Shown here one piece after another: positions 16,406 to 25,075 of a DNA stretch of 64,000 bases. The position numbers and the translations under genes are program-made. Within the stretch, counting starts at the first letter, position 1; every line of letters starts with the position of its first letter. Source of the DNA: Algihabitans albus (GTDB lineage: Bacteria > Pseudomonadota > Alphaproteobacteria > Kiloniellales > DSM-21159). The stretch is from assembly GCF_003572205.1 (NCBI RefSeq), contig NZ_QXNY01000007.1:62001-126000 (forward strand), written 5' to 3'. The notes under the pieces are model-generated. The model was not told the origin of the DNA. It did no database searches and saw nothing but the letters and a program-made list of their open reading frames with translations.

Positions 16406-19231
16406 CTACTGTCCCAGCCGTTCGAGGATGTAGGGCACATGCACCTGATCGGCCTTGTAGTTGCCGGTCAGCGCGTACATCACGAGATTGACTCCGAAGC
16501 GGTAGGCCATCTCGCGCTGGCGTTCGCCGCCCGGCACCGCGGCGGCCATCGGGCGCCCCAGGTCGTCGATGGCCCAGGCGCCGGCCCAGTCGTTGGAGCC
16601 GATCACGACGGAGGCGACGCCGTCGTTGTCCGCCTCGTCGGGGTTTTCGACCCAAAGCGTGCCGCCGTCGTAGCGGCCGGGAAAGTCCTGCAGCAGATAG
16701 AAGGCCTTGGTCAGCACATGCTCGGGCGGGACCGGGACCAGCGGCGGCACCTGGATCCCGTCGGTCAGCCGTTGCAGGGCCTGACCGTTGCGGCTGGACG
16801 CGCCGAACAGGCGGGTGCCGACGGCCGGTTCGCGCAGGTCGATCAGCAGGGTGCCGCCGTTGACGAGGTAATCGTTGAGGGCGCGCCGCGCCGCCGAATC
16901 GAGGTTGGTCTGCTCCGGCGTGATCGGCCAGTAGAGCAGCGGAAAGAAGGCCAGTTCGTCGCGGCCCAGTTCCACCGCCATGGGGTCGGACGGCTCCACC
17001 GCCGTGCGCCGCAGCAGCAGACGTGAGAGACCCGACAGCCCGGCGCGGCTGAGGTCGTCGACCCGCGGCACGCCGGTGATCACGTAGGCCAAGCGGGTGT
17101 CCAGAGTCGCGGCCAGGATACGGCGCAGGTCCTGATCGCTTCCGGATTGCGCCCCGGATTGGGCTTGCGCCGTGGATTGGGCTTGCGCCGTGGATTGCGC
17201 GTGCGCCGCCGGGGTCTGGAGCAGCAGTCCGGACAGCAGGAGCAGGCCGAGGGCGCCGGCGCTGACGCCGCCCTTGGCCGCCCGGCGCAGGCTGCCGGGC
17301 CGCAGACTGAGATGGCCGCGCAGCGCCAGCGCGATCAGGGCGTCCAGCAGCGCCACCACCAGCGCCGCCGTCAGCAGCCAGGGCAGCAGGTCCCGCTCCT
17401 CGCCGCCGGCGTAGACGCGCGACTCCAGGCCGCGCGGCAGGTTGCCGATGGGGATCAGGGAGGGATTGCCGGCCACCAGATTGTGAGCGCGGCGGCCTGC
17501 GTCTGTCCCGTAGATGCCCGGCGGATGGCGCGGACCGATCTCGCCGGCCTCGATTGCCTCCGCCGTCAGAGCCAGGGCGGTGACCGGCGGCGTGCCGAGC
17601 CGGCCGAAACCGTCGAGGGTGGAGAGCGGCGGCAAGGTCGCCTCGCTGGCGCCGCTGACGCCCTGACTGACCGCCACGACCCGCCGCAGCATCTCGACGA
17701 AGAGGCCGGAGAGCGGCAGGTCGGACCACTCCGTGTTCGCGGTGGTGTGGATCAGCGTGACCCAGCCCTGGCCGCGCGGTTCCGCCGTGACCAGCGGCGT
17801 GCCGTCGGTCAACTGCGCCCAGGTCTTGTCCGGCAGGTCCAGCGCCGGCTCCGCGAGCACCTGGCGGGACACGGCGACGTCCTGCGGCAGCATCAGCCCG
17901 GCGAAGGGCGAGTCGGGAGCGAAGGGGGCCAGTTCGGCCGGATCGCTCCAGGTCAGTGCGCCGCCCATGACGCGGCCCCCCCGGCGCAGCTCGACCGGCA
18001 GCAGGCCGTCGTCGCCCTCCGCCAGACGGGGACCGGCGAAGCGCAGCAGCAGCCCGCCGGCCTGGACCCAGCTCTCCAACGCCGTCGCCTGCTCGGGCGG
18101 CAGCGGACCGAGGTCGGGCAGGGCGATCACGGCGACGCCGCGGTTCATCAACTGCCCGACGTCGCCACGGCTGATCTCGGTGAAGGGCGCCAGCGCGCGC
18201 TCCAGGAAGTAGAGTTCGCTCAGAAGCGGTTGCGCCGCGTCGAGCGGGCCGGCGGAGACCAGGCCGACCGGGCGGCGGCGCCAGCGCTCGTCGAGGAACA
18301 GCACCGCGCCGGCGCCGGCCTCGCCCTCGATGTCGAGACGGGTGATGCGGTTGCGCAGCTCGATCGGCAGGGTCAGGGCCTGGGCCGTCTCGGCGGCGCC
18401 CGGCTCGAAGTCCAGAAGCTGCTGGGCGACGACCCGACCGCGATCGTCGCTGGCCCGCACGGTCAGACTGTCGGGCGCTTCGCTCGGTGCGCGCCGGGCG
18501 CGCAGGATCAGCGCGGCCGTGTCGATTTCCGGCGGGAGCAGCAGACGGGGCAGGTCGCCGGGCGCGTCGCGGTAGATCTGGACGCTGCCGAGCCCGGCGA
18601 GCGCCTGGGCGAACTCCGCGGCTTCCGGGTCCGCTCCGCTTTCCAAGCCGTCGGACAGCCAGACGACCGTGGCCGAGCCGTCCAGCTCGAGCGCGCGCAG
18701 CCGCTCGGCGGTGGCCGGACGGTCCAGCGCCCAGGGCCTCGGCTGCAGGCCGAGGGCGATGCGGCGCGCCTCCGCCGCGGGCAGGGCCGAGAGCCGGGTT
18801 TCCGCCGACTCCCGCCCGTCGGGCGCGGTGGTCGCCAGGACCACGGTCCGGCGGTCCCGCTCCGCCTGATCGAGAAGATCGCCGAGCAGGCGCTCGCGCG
18901 CCGCCCAGTTGGCGGCGGCGGCCCAGCCGTTGTCGACCACCACGACCACGGTGCCGCCGCCGGCGAGCTGGGCATTGGGATTGAGGATGGGACGGGCCAG
19001 ACCGAGGATCACCAGCGCCGCGAGCAGCATGCGCAGGGCGATCAGCCACCAGGGCGTGCGAGCCGGCGTCTCCTCCGGCGGCTGCAGGCCGAACAGCAAG
19101 CGGATCGCCGGAAAGCTAAGGCGCTTCGGCGCGGGCGGCGTGACGCGCAGCAGCCACCAGAGGATCGGCAGGCCGGCCAGGGCGAAGAGCAGCAGGGGAT
19201 TGACGAAGCCGAGAGGACCGAGTGTCAGCAT
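16406..19231 (-). CDS. BatA-like / DUF4159 membrane protein
   Basis: This 941-residue protein begins with a BatA N-terminal domain (NPLLLFALAGLPILWWLLR and PWWLIALRMLLAALVILGLA, two helices). A VWA-like domain follows with a degenerate metal site (VVVDNGWAAA instead of D-x-S-x-S, though LSDGLESG is kept), then a GATase1-like middle and a helix pair near 640-685. The C-terminal DUF4159 domain (about 725-941) contains YWPITPEQTNLDSAARRALN and GGTLLIDLREP. A short repeat in the linker (AQSTAQAQSGAQ) comes from an 18-base tandem repeat at 17158-17193. It follows DUF58 by 4 bp. Confidence 0.9.
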   Translation of the reverse strand: MLTLGPLGFVNPLLLFALAGLPILWWLLRVTPPAPKRLSFPAIRLLFGLQPPEETPARTPWWLIALRMLLAALVILGLARPILNPNAQLAGGGTVVVVVDNGWAAAANWAARERLLGDLLDQAERDRRTVVLATTAPDGRESAETRLSALPAAEARRIALGLQPRPWALDRPATAERLRALELDGSATVVWLSDGLESGADPEAAEFAQALAGLGSVQIYRDAPGDLPRLLLPPEIDTAALILRARRAPSEAPDSLTVRASDDRGRVVAQQLLDFEPGAAETAQALTLPIELRNRITRLDIEGEAGAGAVLFLDERWRRRPVGLVSAGPLDAAQPLLSELYFLERALAPFTEISRGDVGQLMNRGVAVIALPDLGPLPPEQATALESWVQAGGLLLRFAGPRLAEGDDGLLPVELRRGGRVMGGALTWSDPAELAPFAPDSPFAGLMLPQDVAVSRQVLAEPALDLPDKTWAQLTDGTPLVTAEPRGQGWVTLIHTTANTEWSDLPLSGLFVEMLRRVVAVSQGVSGASEATLPPLSTLDGFGRLGTPPVTALALTAEAIEAGEIGPRHPPGIYGTDAGRRAHNLVAGNPSLIPIGNLPRGLESRVYAGGEERDLLPWLLTAALVVALLDALIALALRGHLSLRPGSLRRAAKGGVSAGALGLLLLSGLLLQTPAAHAQSTAQAQSTAQAQSGAQSGSDQDLRRILAATLDTRLAYVITGVPRVDDLSRAGLSGLSRLLLRRTAVEPSDPMAVELGRDELAFFPLLYWPITPEQTNLDSAARRALNDYLVNGGTLLIDLREPAVGTRLFGASSRNGQALQRLTDGIQVPPLVPVPPEHVLTKAFYLLQDFPGRYDGGTLWVENPDEADNDGVASVVIGSNDWAGAWAIDDLGRPMAAAVPGGERQREMAYRFGVNLVMYALTGNYKADQVHVPYILERLGQ

Positions 19232-19235
19232 GGTA

Positions 19236-20138
19236 TCAGCGTCCCCCGGGCTGTACGGCGAGCGTCTGGTACAAACCGAGCAACGCCGACTGCGGTGTCG
19301 AATCCGTGTGGTGCAGTCCGGCCGTCCAGCCGGCCCGCCGCGCGATCTCGATCAGGCCTTCGCGCTGTTGCGCGAGGCGCTCTAGATAGGCGCCGCGCAC
19401 CGTCTCGACCCGGCTGAGCAGCCAGGGCTCCTCACCCTCCAGCCCCTCGAAACGGACCCGCCCTTGGAAGGGCAGCCCTTCCTCGGCGGGGTCGAGGATC
19501 TGCAGGATGTGGCCGCGCAGGCCGCGTTCGGCGAAGTAGCGCACCCGCGCCTCGACGTTCTCCAGCGGCTGCAGGAAATCTCCGAACCAGACGACCTGGC
19601 CAAAGCGTGGCAGATCCTGGCGCGGTGCCAGCGCGTCCTCGTCGGCCAGCCGAACGGCGTCGCCGCCGCGCTCCAGCTCGAGCGCCAGGCGGGTCAGGGT
19701 CGCCCGGCTCGCATCGGGGCGGCGCCCCGTGCCGGCCAGCGCCACCCGCTCGCCGGCCTGGATCGCCAGAACCGCGAGGCCCAGCAGCAGCAGGTCGGCG
19801 CGCGCCCGCTTGGTTTCCAGGTTGCGGTCGGACGACCAGTCCATGGAGGGCGAGGTATCGCGCCAGAGCCAGACCGACTGCGCCGCCTCCCACTCCGTCT
19901 GGCGGACGAAGACCCGGTCGGACTTGGCGGTCTGGCGCCAGTCGATGGTCTGCGGGGTGTCGCCCAGTTCGTAGGGACGGAACTGCCAGAAGGTCTCGCC
20001 CTGTCCGACCCGCCGGCGGCCGTGCACGCCTTGAGCCACGGTGGAGGCCACCCGCTCGGCCGCGATCAGCAGGGGCGGCAGACCGGCCGCCAGGGCCTCG
20101 CCGCGTTGTTGCAGGGGAAGGTCCGGGCTCAGCGCCAT
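19236..20138 (-). CDS. DUF58 VWA-domain protein
   Basis: This 300-residue soluble protein has the DUF58 signature GETFWQFRPYELGDTPQTI near 46-64 and DWRQTAKSDRVFVRQTEWE after it. A VWA domain follows with an intact MIDAS, RDTSPSM near 93-99. DUF58 proteins are regular partners of MoxR AAA+ ATPases, probably presenting client proteins. It sits 48 bp after moxR and 4 bp before the DUF4159 gene, consistent with one transcript. Confidence 0.92.
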   Translation of the reverse strand: MALSPDLPLQQRGEALAAGLPPLLIAAERVASTVAQGVHGRRRVGQGETFWQFRPYELGDTPQTIDWRQTAKSDRVFVRQTEWEAAQSVWLWRDTSPSMDWSSDRNLETKRARADLLLLGLAVLAIQAGERVALAGTGRRPDASRATLTRLALELERGGDAVRLADEDALAPRQDLPRFGQVVWFGDFLQPLENVEARVRYFAERGLRGHILQILDPAEEGLPFQGRVRFEGLEGEEPWLLSRVETVRGAYLERLAQQREGLIEIARRAGWTAGLHHTDSTPQSALLGLYQTLAVQPGGR

Positions 20139-20186
20139 GGGCCGGTTAACTCTCGGGAACTTTGCGGGCGGGCCGTTTCATCCGGC

Positions 20187-21212
20187 TCAACGATAGGGCT
20201 CGCTGAGCAGCGCGATGATATCGTCGATCACCACCCCGTCGGCGCGGGCGGCGAAGCTGAGCGCCATGCGGTGGCGCAGCACGGGCCCCGCCATGGCGAG
20301 CACGTCGTCCATCGAGGGGGCGAAGCGGCCGTCCAGGACGGCGCGGGCGCGAATCGCCAGCATCAGCGCCTGGCTGGCGCGTGGTCCCGGTCCCCAGGCG
20401 ACCTGCGCTTTGATCTCGTCGCGCGCCGTTTCGGTCGGGCGGCCCGAGCGGACGATGCTGAGGATCGCCTCGACGATCTTCTCGCCGACCGGCACGCGGC
20501 GGACCAGGGTCTGCGCCGCCATCAGTTCGGCCGGCGACATCACCTGCCGCGCCTCGGCGCCGCGGGTGCCGGTGGTCGCAAGCAGCATCTGCCGTTCGGC
20601 CTCGAGATCCGGATAGCCAACTTCGATTTCGACGAAGAAGCGGTCGAGCTGCGCCTCCGGCAGGGGATAGGTGCCCTCCTGCTCTAGCGGATTCTGGGTC
20701 GCCAGCACGTGGAAAGGGTTCGGCAGTTCGTGGGGCGAGCCGGCAACGGTCACGCGATGCTCCTGCATGGCCTGCAGCAGCGCCGACTGGGTGCGCGGGC
20801 TGGCGCGGTTGATCTCGTCGGCCATCAGAAGCTGGGCGAAGACCGGCCCTTGGATGAAGCGGAAGCTGCGCCGGCCGCTCTCGCCCTCCTCCAGCACTTC
20901 GGAGCCCAGGATATCGGCCGGCATCAGATCGGGCGTGCACTGCACCCGGCGATCCTCCAGCCCGAAGACCGTGCCGAGTGTTTCGACCAGGCGGGTCTTG
21001 GCCAGGCCGGGCACGCCGACCAGCAGCGTGTGCCCTCCGGCGAGCAGCGTGATCAGGGTGTTGTCGACCACCTGCTGCTGACCGAAAATCACATGGCCGA
21101 TCCCCTCGCGCACGGCGGCGAGTCGGGCGCCCAGACGCTCGATCTCACCGGCCAGGCGGTCGGCCTCGGCCGTTGGCAAAGCTGTCTCTGCGGCGGTTTC
21201 TGCGGCGGTCAT
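20187..21212 (-). CDS. MoxR-family AAA+ ATPase
   Basis: This 341-residue ATPase (start at 21212, preceded by GGGAGG; an in-frame ATG at 21263 is less likely) has Walker A GVPGLAKTRLVE, Walker B LLMADEINRASPRTQSALLQ, and the MoxR block NPFHVLATQNPLEQEGTYPLPEAQLDRF (read in two parts: sensor 1 ATQNP and the LDRF arginine region). MoxR ATPases act as chaperones for metal insertion or complex assembly together with VWA proteins. It opens the operon of DUF58, DUF4159, VWA-like and TspO genes and is divergent from the DUF1285 gene. Confidence 0.95.
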   Translation of the reverse strand: MTAAETAAETALPTAEADRLAGEIERLGARLAAVREGIGHVIFGQQQVVDNTLITLLAGGHTLLVGVPGLAKTRLVETLGTVFGLEDRRVQCTPDLMPADILGSEVLEEGESGRRSFRFIQGPVFAQLLMADEINRASPRTQSALLQAMQEHRVTVAGSPHELPNPFHVLATQNPLEQEGTYPLPEAQLDRFFVEIEVGYPDLEAERQMLLATTGTRGAEARQVMSPAELMAAQTLVRRVPVGEKIVEAILSIVRSGRPTETARDEIKAQVAWGPGPRASQALMLAIRARAVLDGRFAPSMDDVLAMAGPVLRHRMALSFAARADGVVIDDIIALLSEPYR

Positions 21213-21421
21213 CTGCGGCTTGGCCTCCCTGCCGGTCCGGCGCTGCACCTCGGCCCGCGCCACGTGGTAGAGTCTCCCGGTACGGTCGTCACGCCAACAG
21301 GGTGACGCGAAAGCACGCTCAAAGCTAGGCCCCGACGACAGCTCGAACGGTAGATCACATGGTGGCCCAGGCGATGATAAAGATCTAAGTCTCGACTATG
21401 GCAAAGATAGGGAGCCAGGCG

Positions 21422-22012
21422 ATGGACGGACAGTCCGGCGGCCAGTCTTTCGGCGACACGAAGTCGCGAGGTCCCGCCGACAGGGCGGATGGCGGTCCCT
21501 CGAACGATGGACCGCCGACCTGGCCGTCCTGCGGCGACTTCGACATGAAGATTGCCCGCGACGGGACCTGGAGCTACCGGGGCAGCCCGATCGGCCGGAA
21601 GCGGCTGGTCAAGCTTTTCTCCAGCGTGCTGCGGCGCGAGGCCGACGGAGACTATTGGCTGGTGACGCCGGTCGAACGCGGGCGCATCGCGGTTGAGGAC
21701 GTGCCCTTCATCGCCGAGGAACTGGTCGAGCGCGGGGACGGCCCGGAGAGGATCCTCGCGTTCCGCACCAACCTGGACGACTGGGTCGAGGCCGATACGG
21801 CGCATCCGCTCCGGATCCTCCACGACGCTGAAAGCGGTGAGCCGACTCCCTATATTCTGGTAAGGGACGGCCTGGAGGCGCGGCTTGCACGCGCCGTCTT
21901 CTACCATCTGGTGGAGCTGGCGGTGCCTCAACGAGACGAAGAGGGACGGGAACGCCTCGGCGTATGGAGCAAGGGCAGTTTCTTTCCGCTGGACCCACCG
22001 TCCGGCAGCTGA
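21422..22012 (+). CDS. DUF1285 protein
   Basis: This protein of about 196 residues has an unstructured N-terminus and then the DUF1285 fold: FDMKIARDGTWSYRGSPIGR, KRLVKLFSSVLRREADGDYWLVTPVE, and further strands to FPLDPP. The biochemical role is unknown. Start at 21422 is preferred because GGAG lies 9 bases upstream; 21398 is an in-frame alternative. In alphaproteobacteria this gene commonly precedes a NUDIX CoA pyrophosphatase and faces moxR, as here. It overlaps the NUDIX gene by 49 bp. Confidence 0.88.
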   Translation: MDGQSGGQSFGDTKSRGPADRADGGPSNDGPPTWPSCGDFDMKIARDGTWSYRGSPIGRKRLVKLFSSVLRREADGDYWLVTPVERGRIAVEDVPFIAEELVERGDGPERILAFRTNLDDWVEADTAHPLRILHDAESGEPTPYILVRDGLEARLARAVFYHLVELAVPQRDEEGRERLGVWSKGSFFPLDPPSGS

Positions 22013-22632
22013 CCGGCGAGGCGGTGGAGCGCCGGTTGCGCGCCGCCGCGCCCGGACGCCGCTCCACCCTGACGCTGCAGCCGGAAGGCACGCGTGGCGA
22101 CCACGAGCTGAATCCCGACCTCTACGACCCGGAGCGGACCATGAAGGCGGCGGCCGTGCTGGTGCCGCTGGTCGAGCGCAAGGCCGGCCTCAGCGTGCTG
22201 CTGACCCGGCGCACCGCGCACCTGCGCGACCACGCCGGCCAGATCGCCTTTCCGGGCGGACGCCTGGAGCCGCAGGACGCCGATGCGCTGGCCTGCGCCC
22301 TGCGCGAGAGCGAGGAGGAGGTCGGCCTGCGGCGCGATCTGGTGACGCCGATCGGGCAGCTCGACGTCTATGTCACCCGCACCGGCTTCGAGGTCACGCC
22401 CGTCGTCGGGCGGATCCCGGCGCCGCTGGAGCTGACGCCCGACCCTTTCGAGGTCGCCGAAGCCTTCGAAGTGCCGCTGGCCTTCTTCCTGGACCCAGCG
22501 AACCGCGAGATCCAGAGCCGCGTCTACCAGGGCAAGACCCGCCACTTCTACGTTTATCCCTACCGGGACTACTACATCTGGGGCGCAACGGCGGGCATGC
22601 TCAACAACCTGGTCGAGGTGATGGGGACATGA
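21964..22632 (+). CDS. NUDIX hydrolase, CoA pyrophosphatase-like
   Basis: This 222-residue enzyme is expected to hydrolyse CoA or its derivatives to phosphopantetheine and 3',5'-ADP. The subfamily pattern is clear: LLTRRTAHLRDHAGQIAFPG leads into the Nudix box, which ends ALRESEEEVGL (RE-x-x-EE-x-G with the metal-binding glutamates). Later comes EVPLAFFLDPANRE, typical of the CoA-pyrophosphatase group. It starts inside the DUF1285 gene and ends in an ATGA overlap with the GFA gene, which points to translational coupling. Confidence 0.9.
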   Translation: MEQGQFLSAGPTVRQLTGEAVERRLRAAAPGRRSTLTLQPEGTRGDHELNPDLYDPERTMKAAAVLVPLVERKAGLSVLLTRRTAHLRDHAGQIAFPGGRLEPQDADALACALRESEEEVGLRRDLVTPIGQLDVYVTRTGFEVTPVVGRIPAPLELTPDPFEVAEAFEVPLAFFLDPANREIQSRVYQGKTRHFYVYPYRDYYIWGATAGMLNNLVEVMGT

Positions 22633-23036
22633 AGGGCGACATGGAGGAAACCCACGGCAGTTGTCATTGCGGAGACGTGCGCTGGGTCTTCACCCCGCCG
22701 ATCAAGACCGTCGTAAAGTGTCACTGCGGAAACTGCCGCAAGCTGCAGGGGTCGGACTACAGCACCTGGGTGGTGGTGCCCTCGGAGCAGTTCCATATCA
22801 CCGAAGGCGAGCGGAGGCTGACGACCTATCGCACCGGCGTGTCTAGCAAAAGCTTTTGCCCGCGCTGCGGCACCGCGGCCTACCTCGTGAACGGGCGTCA
22901 TTTTCCCGGACATGTGGTGCTGGCGCTGGGCTCGCTCGACGGTTGTTCGGACGCCTTGGCCCCGCACGTCCAGGTCTACACCCCGGACCGGGCGGTCTGG
23001 GTCAAGCTTCACGACGATGAGCCGGTCTTGAGCTGA
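22629..23036 (+). CDS. GFA-family zinc protein (glutathione-dependent formaldehyde-activating enzyme-like)
   Basis: This 135-residue protein (a second in-frame ATG is at 22641) carries the GFA zinc-binding cysteines: GSCHCGDVRW, CHCGNCRKLQGSDYSTW, and FCPRCGTAAY. Most members are not true formaldehyde enzymes, so only the family is assigned. The start overlaps the NUDIX stop by four bases. In many relatives the tRNA CCA-adding enzyme follows NUDIX at this position, so the GFA gene may have replaced or displaced it. Confidence 0.9.
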   Translation: MKGDMEETHGSCHCGDVRWVFTPPIKTVVKCHCGNCRKLQGSDYSTWVVVPSEQFHITEGERRLTTYRTGVSSKSFCPRCGTAAYLVNGRHFPGHVVLALGSLDGCSDALAPHVQVYTPDRAVWVKLHDDEPVLS

Positions 23037-23098
23037 GCGGCTCGGGGATAGAAAGAAGTTTCAGTGTCGAGAGAGGGAGCCATCCGGCGGATGACCGC

Positions 23099-23380
23099 AT
23101 GTTGAAAAAACTGATCACCATCGTCCTGCCCTTCCTGATCCCCTTTCTGCTTTATGCCATCTACGCCGGAATGCAGCGGCTGTCGCGGCGGCAGGAGGCG
23201 GCAACGGGCCATGCGCCGATGTGGAGCGGCGCGACCGTCGGCTGGCTGTCGATGGCCGGGGCGCTGATGGTCGCGGCCACGCTGATCACCTTCCGCTTCG
23301 TTGGTTCCCCGGCCTTTCTGGAGCCCGCGCCCACGGCCCTGCAGGCACCGCCGACCTCCTTCCCATCCGAGGCGCGCTGA
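23099..23380 (+). CDS. Small inner-membrane protein (DUF6111-like)
   Basis: This 93-residue protein has one helix at the N-terminus (LITIVLPFLIPFLLYAIYAG) and a second in the middle (WLSMAGALMVAATLITF), joined by a basic loop and followed by a Pro-rich tail. It resembles the small DUF6111 proteins often found near the NUDIX/CCA-transferase cluster of alphaproteobacteria. The function is unknown. It stops 4 bp before the end of the convergent thioesterase gene. Confidence 0.7.
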   Translation: MLKKLITIVLPFLIPFLLYAIYAGMQRLSRRQEAATGHAPMWSGATVGWLSMAGALMVAATLITFRFVGSPAFLEPAPTALQAPPTSFPSEAR

Positions 23381-23384
23381 TCGG

Positions 23385-23870
23385 CTACTTCGGCGGGTTG
23401 AGGGAGATACCGCGTCCGGCCTGAGGCGGACGGGGCAGGTCCTTATGGGCCTGCCAGACCGCCTCCACCCGTGCGGCCACCTCCGGCGCCATGGGCGCGG
23501 CGCGGCGGGTCTCGAGGTCCACGTGCAGGCTCATCCACTCGAGCGTGGCGGCCAGGAAGCCTTCCTCGGCGTGATACATGCGCAGGAAGATATTGAGCTT
23601 CTTCGAGTCCCAGCCGAGCAGTTGCAGCGTCACGACGAGCGGCGCGTCGGGCAGCAGTTCCTGTAGATACGTCACATGGGCCTCGACGGAGAAGATCGTG
23701 CCGCCGCTGCTTTCCCGATAGGCGGCATCGATACCGATCCGGTCCATGAAGAGATCGAAGGCCTGGTCGAAGGCCACGACGTAGTAGCCGACGTTCATAT
23801 GGCCGTTGTAATCGAGCCATTCCGGCTGAACGTGGGTGCGCTGCAACTCGAGCGCCGCGTCGAAGGGCAT
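23385..23870 (-). CDS. Thioesterase, 4-hydroxybenzoyl-CoA thioesterase-like hotdog protein
   Basis: This 161-residue hotdog-fold enzyme has the catalytic segment VQPEWLDYNGHMNVGYYVVAF (D-x-x-G-H-M-N) near residues 13-33, the 4HBT/FadM-type acyl-CoA thioesterase signature. SVEAHVTYLQELL near 62 is the dimer strand. The start at 23870 begins the fold and has GGAG nine bases upstream; the ORF from 24023 adds a non-conserved leader. In several Rhodospirillales and pseudomonads such thioesterases sit with carnitine catabolism genes, but none are here. Confidence 0.87.
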   Translation of the reverse strand: MPFDAALELQRTHVQPEWLDYNGHMNVGYYVVAFDQAFDLFMDRIGIDAAYRESSGGTIFSVEAHVTYLQELLPDAPLVVTLQLLGWDSKKLNIFLRMYHAEEGFLAATLEWMSLHVDLETRRAAPMAPEVAARVEAVWQAHKDLPRPPQAGRGISLNPPK

Positions 23871-24038
23871 GGCGGGGTCTCCGATAAAGTGCTGGAAAAC
23901 AGGGCTGTCTCGGTAAGTGGACTGGGGGCTTATAGCAGATCCACTCTCGCCGAACCTCAGCGTGACGTGTCGCTCGAGTTGGACCGGCGCGCCAGTTCGG
24001 GCAGCGTCCGGCCGCCGATCCAAACTCTTGTCGCGCCC

Positions 24039-24422
24039 TCAGGCCGCGGCGATCACCTCGATCTCCACGAGCCAGTCGTCTTCGAGCGTTTGCACCACGA
24101 TGGCGGTGGTGGGAACGCGGCGGCCGTTTAGCGCGCGCAGCCGGGCGGCCTGGTTCGCCTCCCTGAAGGCGGCGTCCCGCAGATAGCTGGTCAGGCGCAC
24201 GATGTTGTCCGTCGTCATCTCGGCTTCGGCGAGGATGCGGCGGAGGTTCGACCAGACCAGCACGAGTTGCTCCTCCAGGGTTTCGGGCGCCGTCCCTTGC
24301 GCGTCGAGACCCATGGTTCCGCTGACGAAGAGCAGCCGGCCGGTGCCCTGCACCTCCAGGGCGTGTAGATAGTCGTCGGCGCGATAGATGCCGTCCGTCG
24401 GGTTTCTCGGTGTCGTTTGCAT
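24039..24422 (-). CDS. RidA-family enamine/imine deaminase
   Basis: This 127-residue trimeric protein hydrolyses reactive enamine/imine intermediates from PLP enzymes. It shows LLFVSGTMGLDAQG near 30-43, VRLTSYLRD near 75-83, and the C-terminal VEIEVIAAA ending. The conserved substrate-binding Arg seen in canonical RidA (near position 105) is not obvious (it reads RRVPTTAIVV), so it may belong to an Rid2-7-like subgroup. AAGGAT precedes the ATG. It is divergent from an Lrp/AsnC regulator across 67 bp. Confidence 0.88.
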   Translation of the reverse strand: MQTTPRNPTDGIYRADDYLHALEVQGTGRLLFVSGTMGLDAQGTAPETLEEQLVLVWSNLRRILAEAEMTTDNIVRLTSYLRDAAFREANQAARLRALNGRRVPTTAIVVQTLEDDWLVEIEVIAAA

Positions 24423-24489
24423 GATGAAGATCCTTTCGCCATTCTCGATAAATGACCATCGATACTCAGGAAAAGGTCGATTTCGACTT

Positions 24490-25020
24490 ATGGATGTAGA
24501 AACAGAAGATCTTCGGCTGAACGGGAGGCAGGCGCGGTCCCTGGATGCTTTCGACCGAAGGATCTTGGCTGCGCTGACCGAGGACGCCCGCCTGACTTAC
24601 GCGGAAATCGGGCGGAGCGCCGGTCTCTCGGCACCGGCGGCCCACGAGCGGGTCAAGCGGTTGAAGGCTTCGGGCGCTCTCGCCGGCACGACGACCCGTA
24701 TCGACGCCGCCTCGGTCGGAAAGCCTTTCCTCGCCTTCGTGCACGTCGATGCGGAGGGCTGGGGCAAGAGTCAGCGGATGATGAGGCTGAAGCGCTTTCC
24801 CGAGGTGGAGGAGATGCATTCGGTCGCCGGCGACACCTGCGTCATCCTGAAGGTGCGGACGGCCAGCGCCCGTGACCTGGAGGCCTTTCTCTCGCAGCTC
24901 TACGTGCTGCCGGGCGTCCGGGGAACGCGGAGTTTCGTCGTTCTCTCGACCTACCTGGAGCGCCCCGTTCAGGCCGAGGTCACCTCGGACTGGCCGGAAA
25001 TCCCTCTGCCGCCGAAATGA
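24490..25020 (+). CDS. Lrp/AsnC-family transcriptional regulator
   Basis: This 176-residue protein (start at 24490) has an HTH near 25-60 (DRRILAALTEDARLTYAEIG and RSAGLSAPAAHERVKRLKAS) and a RAM/AsnC ligand-binding domain ending FVVLSTYLE. Lrp-type proteins sense amino acids. Divergence from ridA suggests it controls ridA and itself. The partner catabolic enzyme usually found with such pairs is not adjacent here. Confidence 0.9.
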   Translation: MDVETEDLRLNGRQARSLDAFDRRILAALTEDARLTYAEIGRSAGLSAPAAHERVKRLKASGALAGTTTRIDAASVGKPFLAFVHVDAEGWGKSQRMMRLKRFPEVEEMHSVAGDTCVILKVRTASARDLEAFLSQLYVLPGVRGTRSFVVLSTYLERPVQAEVTSDWPEIPLPPK

Positions 25021-25075
25021 CGGCTCCGGCCTGTACCGCAACCCATCGCCAGGCTTCGCGTGCGGTGTTTCCGGG

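Noticed and set aside
15021-19049. Very long minus-strand frame overlapping the VWA and DUF4159 genes
   Set aside because: It is out of frame with both real genes and its translation is mostly Arg, Ala, Pro and Gly. The real genes have clear domains in the other frame.
17147-19417. Long rightward frame antisense to the DUF4159 and DUF58 genes
   Set aside because: The translation is dominated by Gln, Arg, Gly and Ala, as expected for an antisense shadow of a GC-rich gene.
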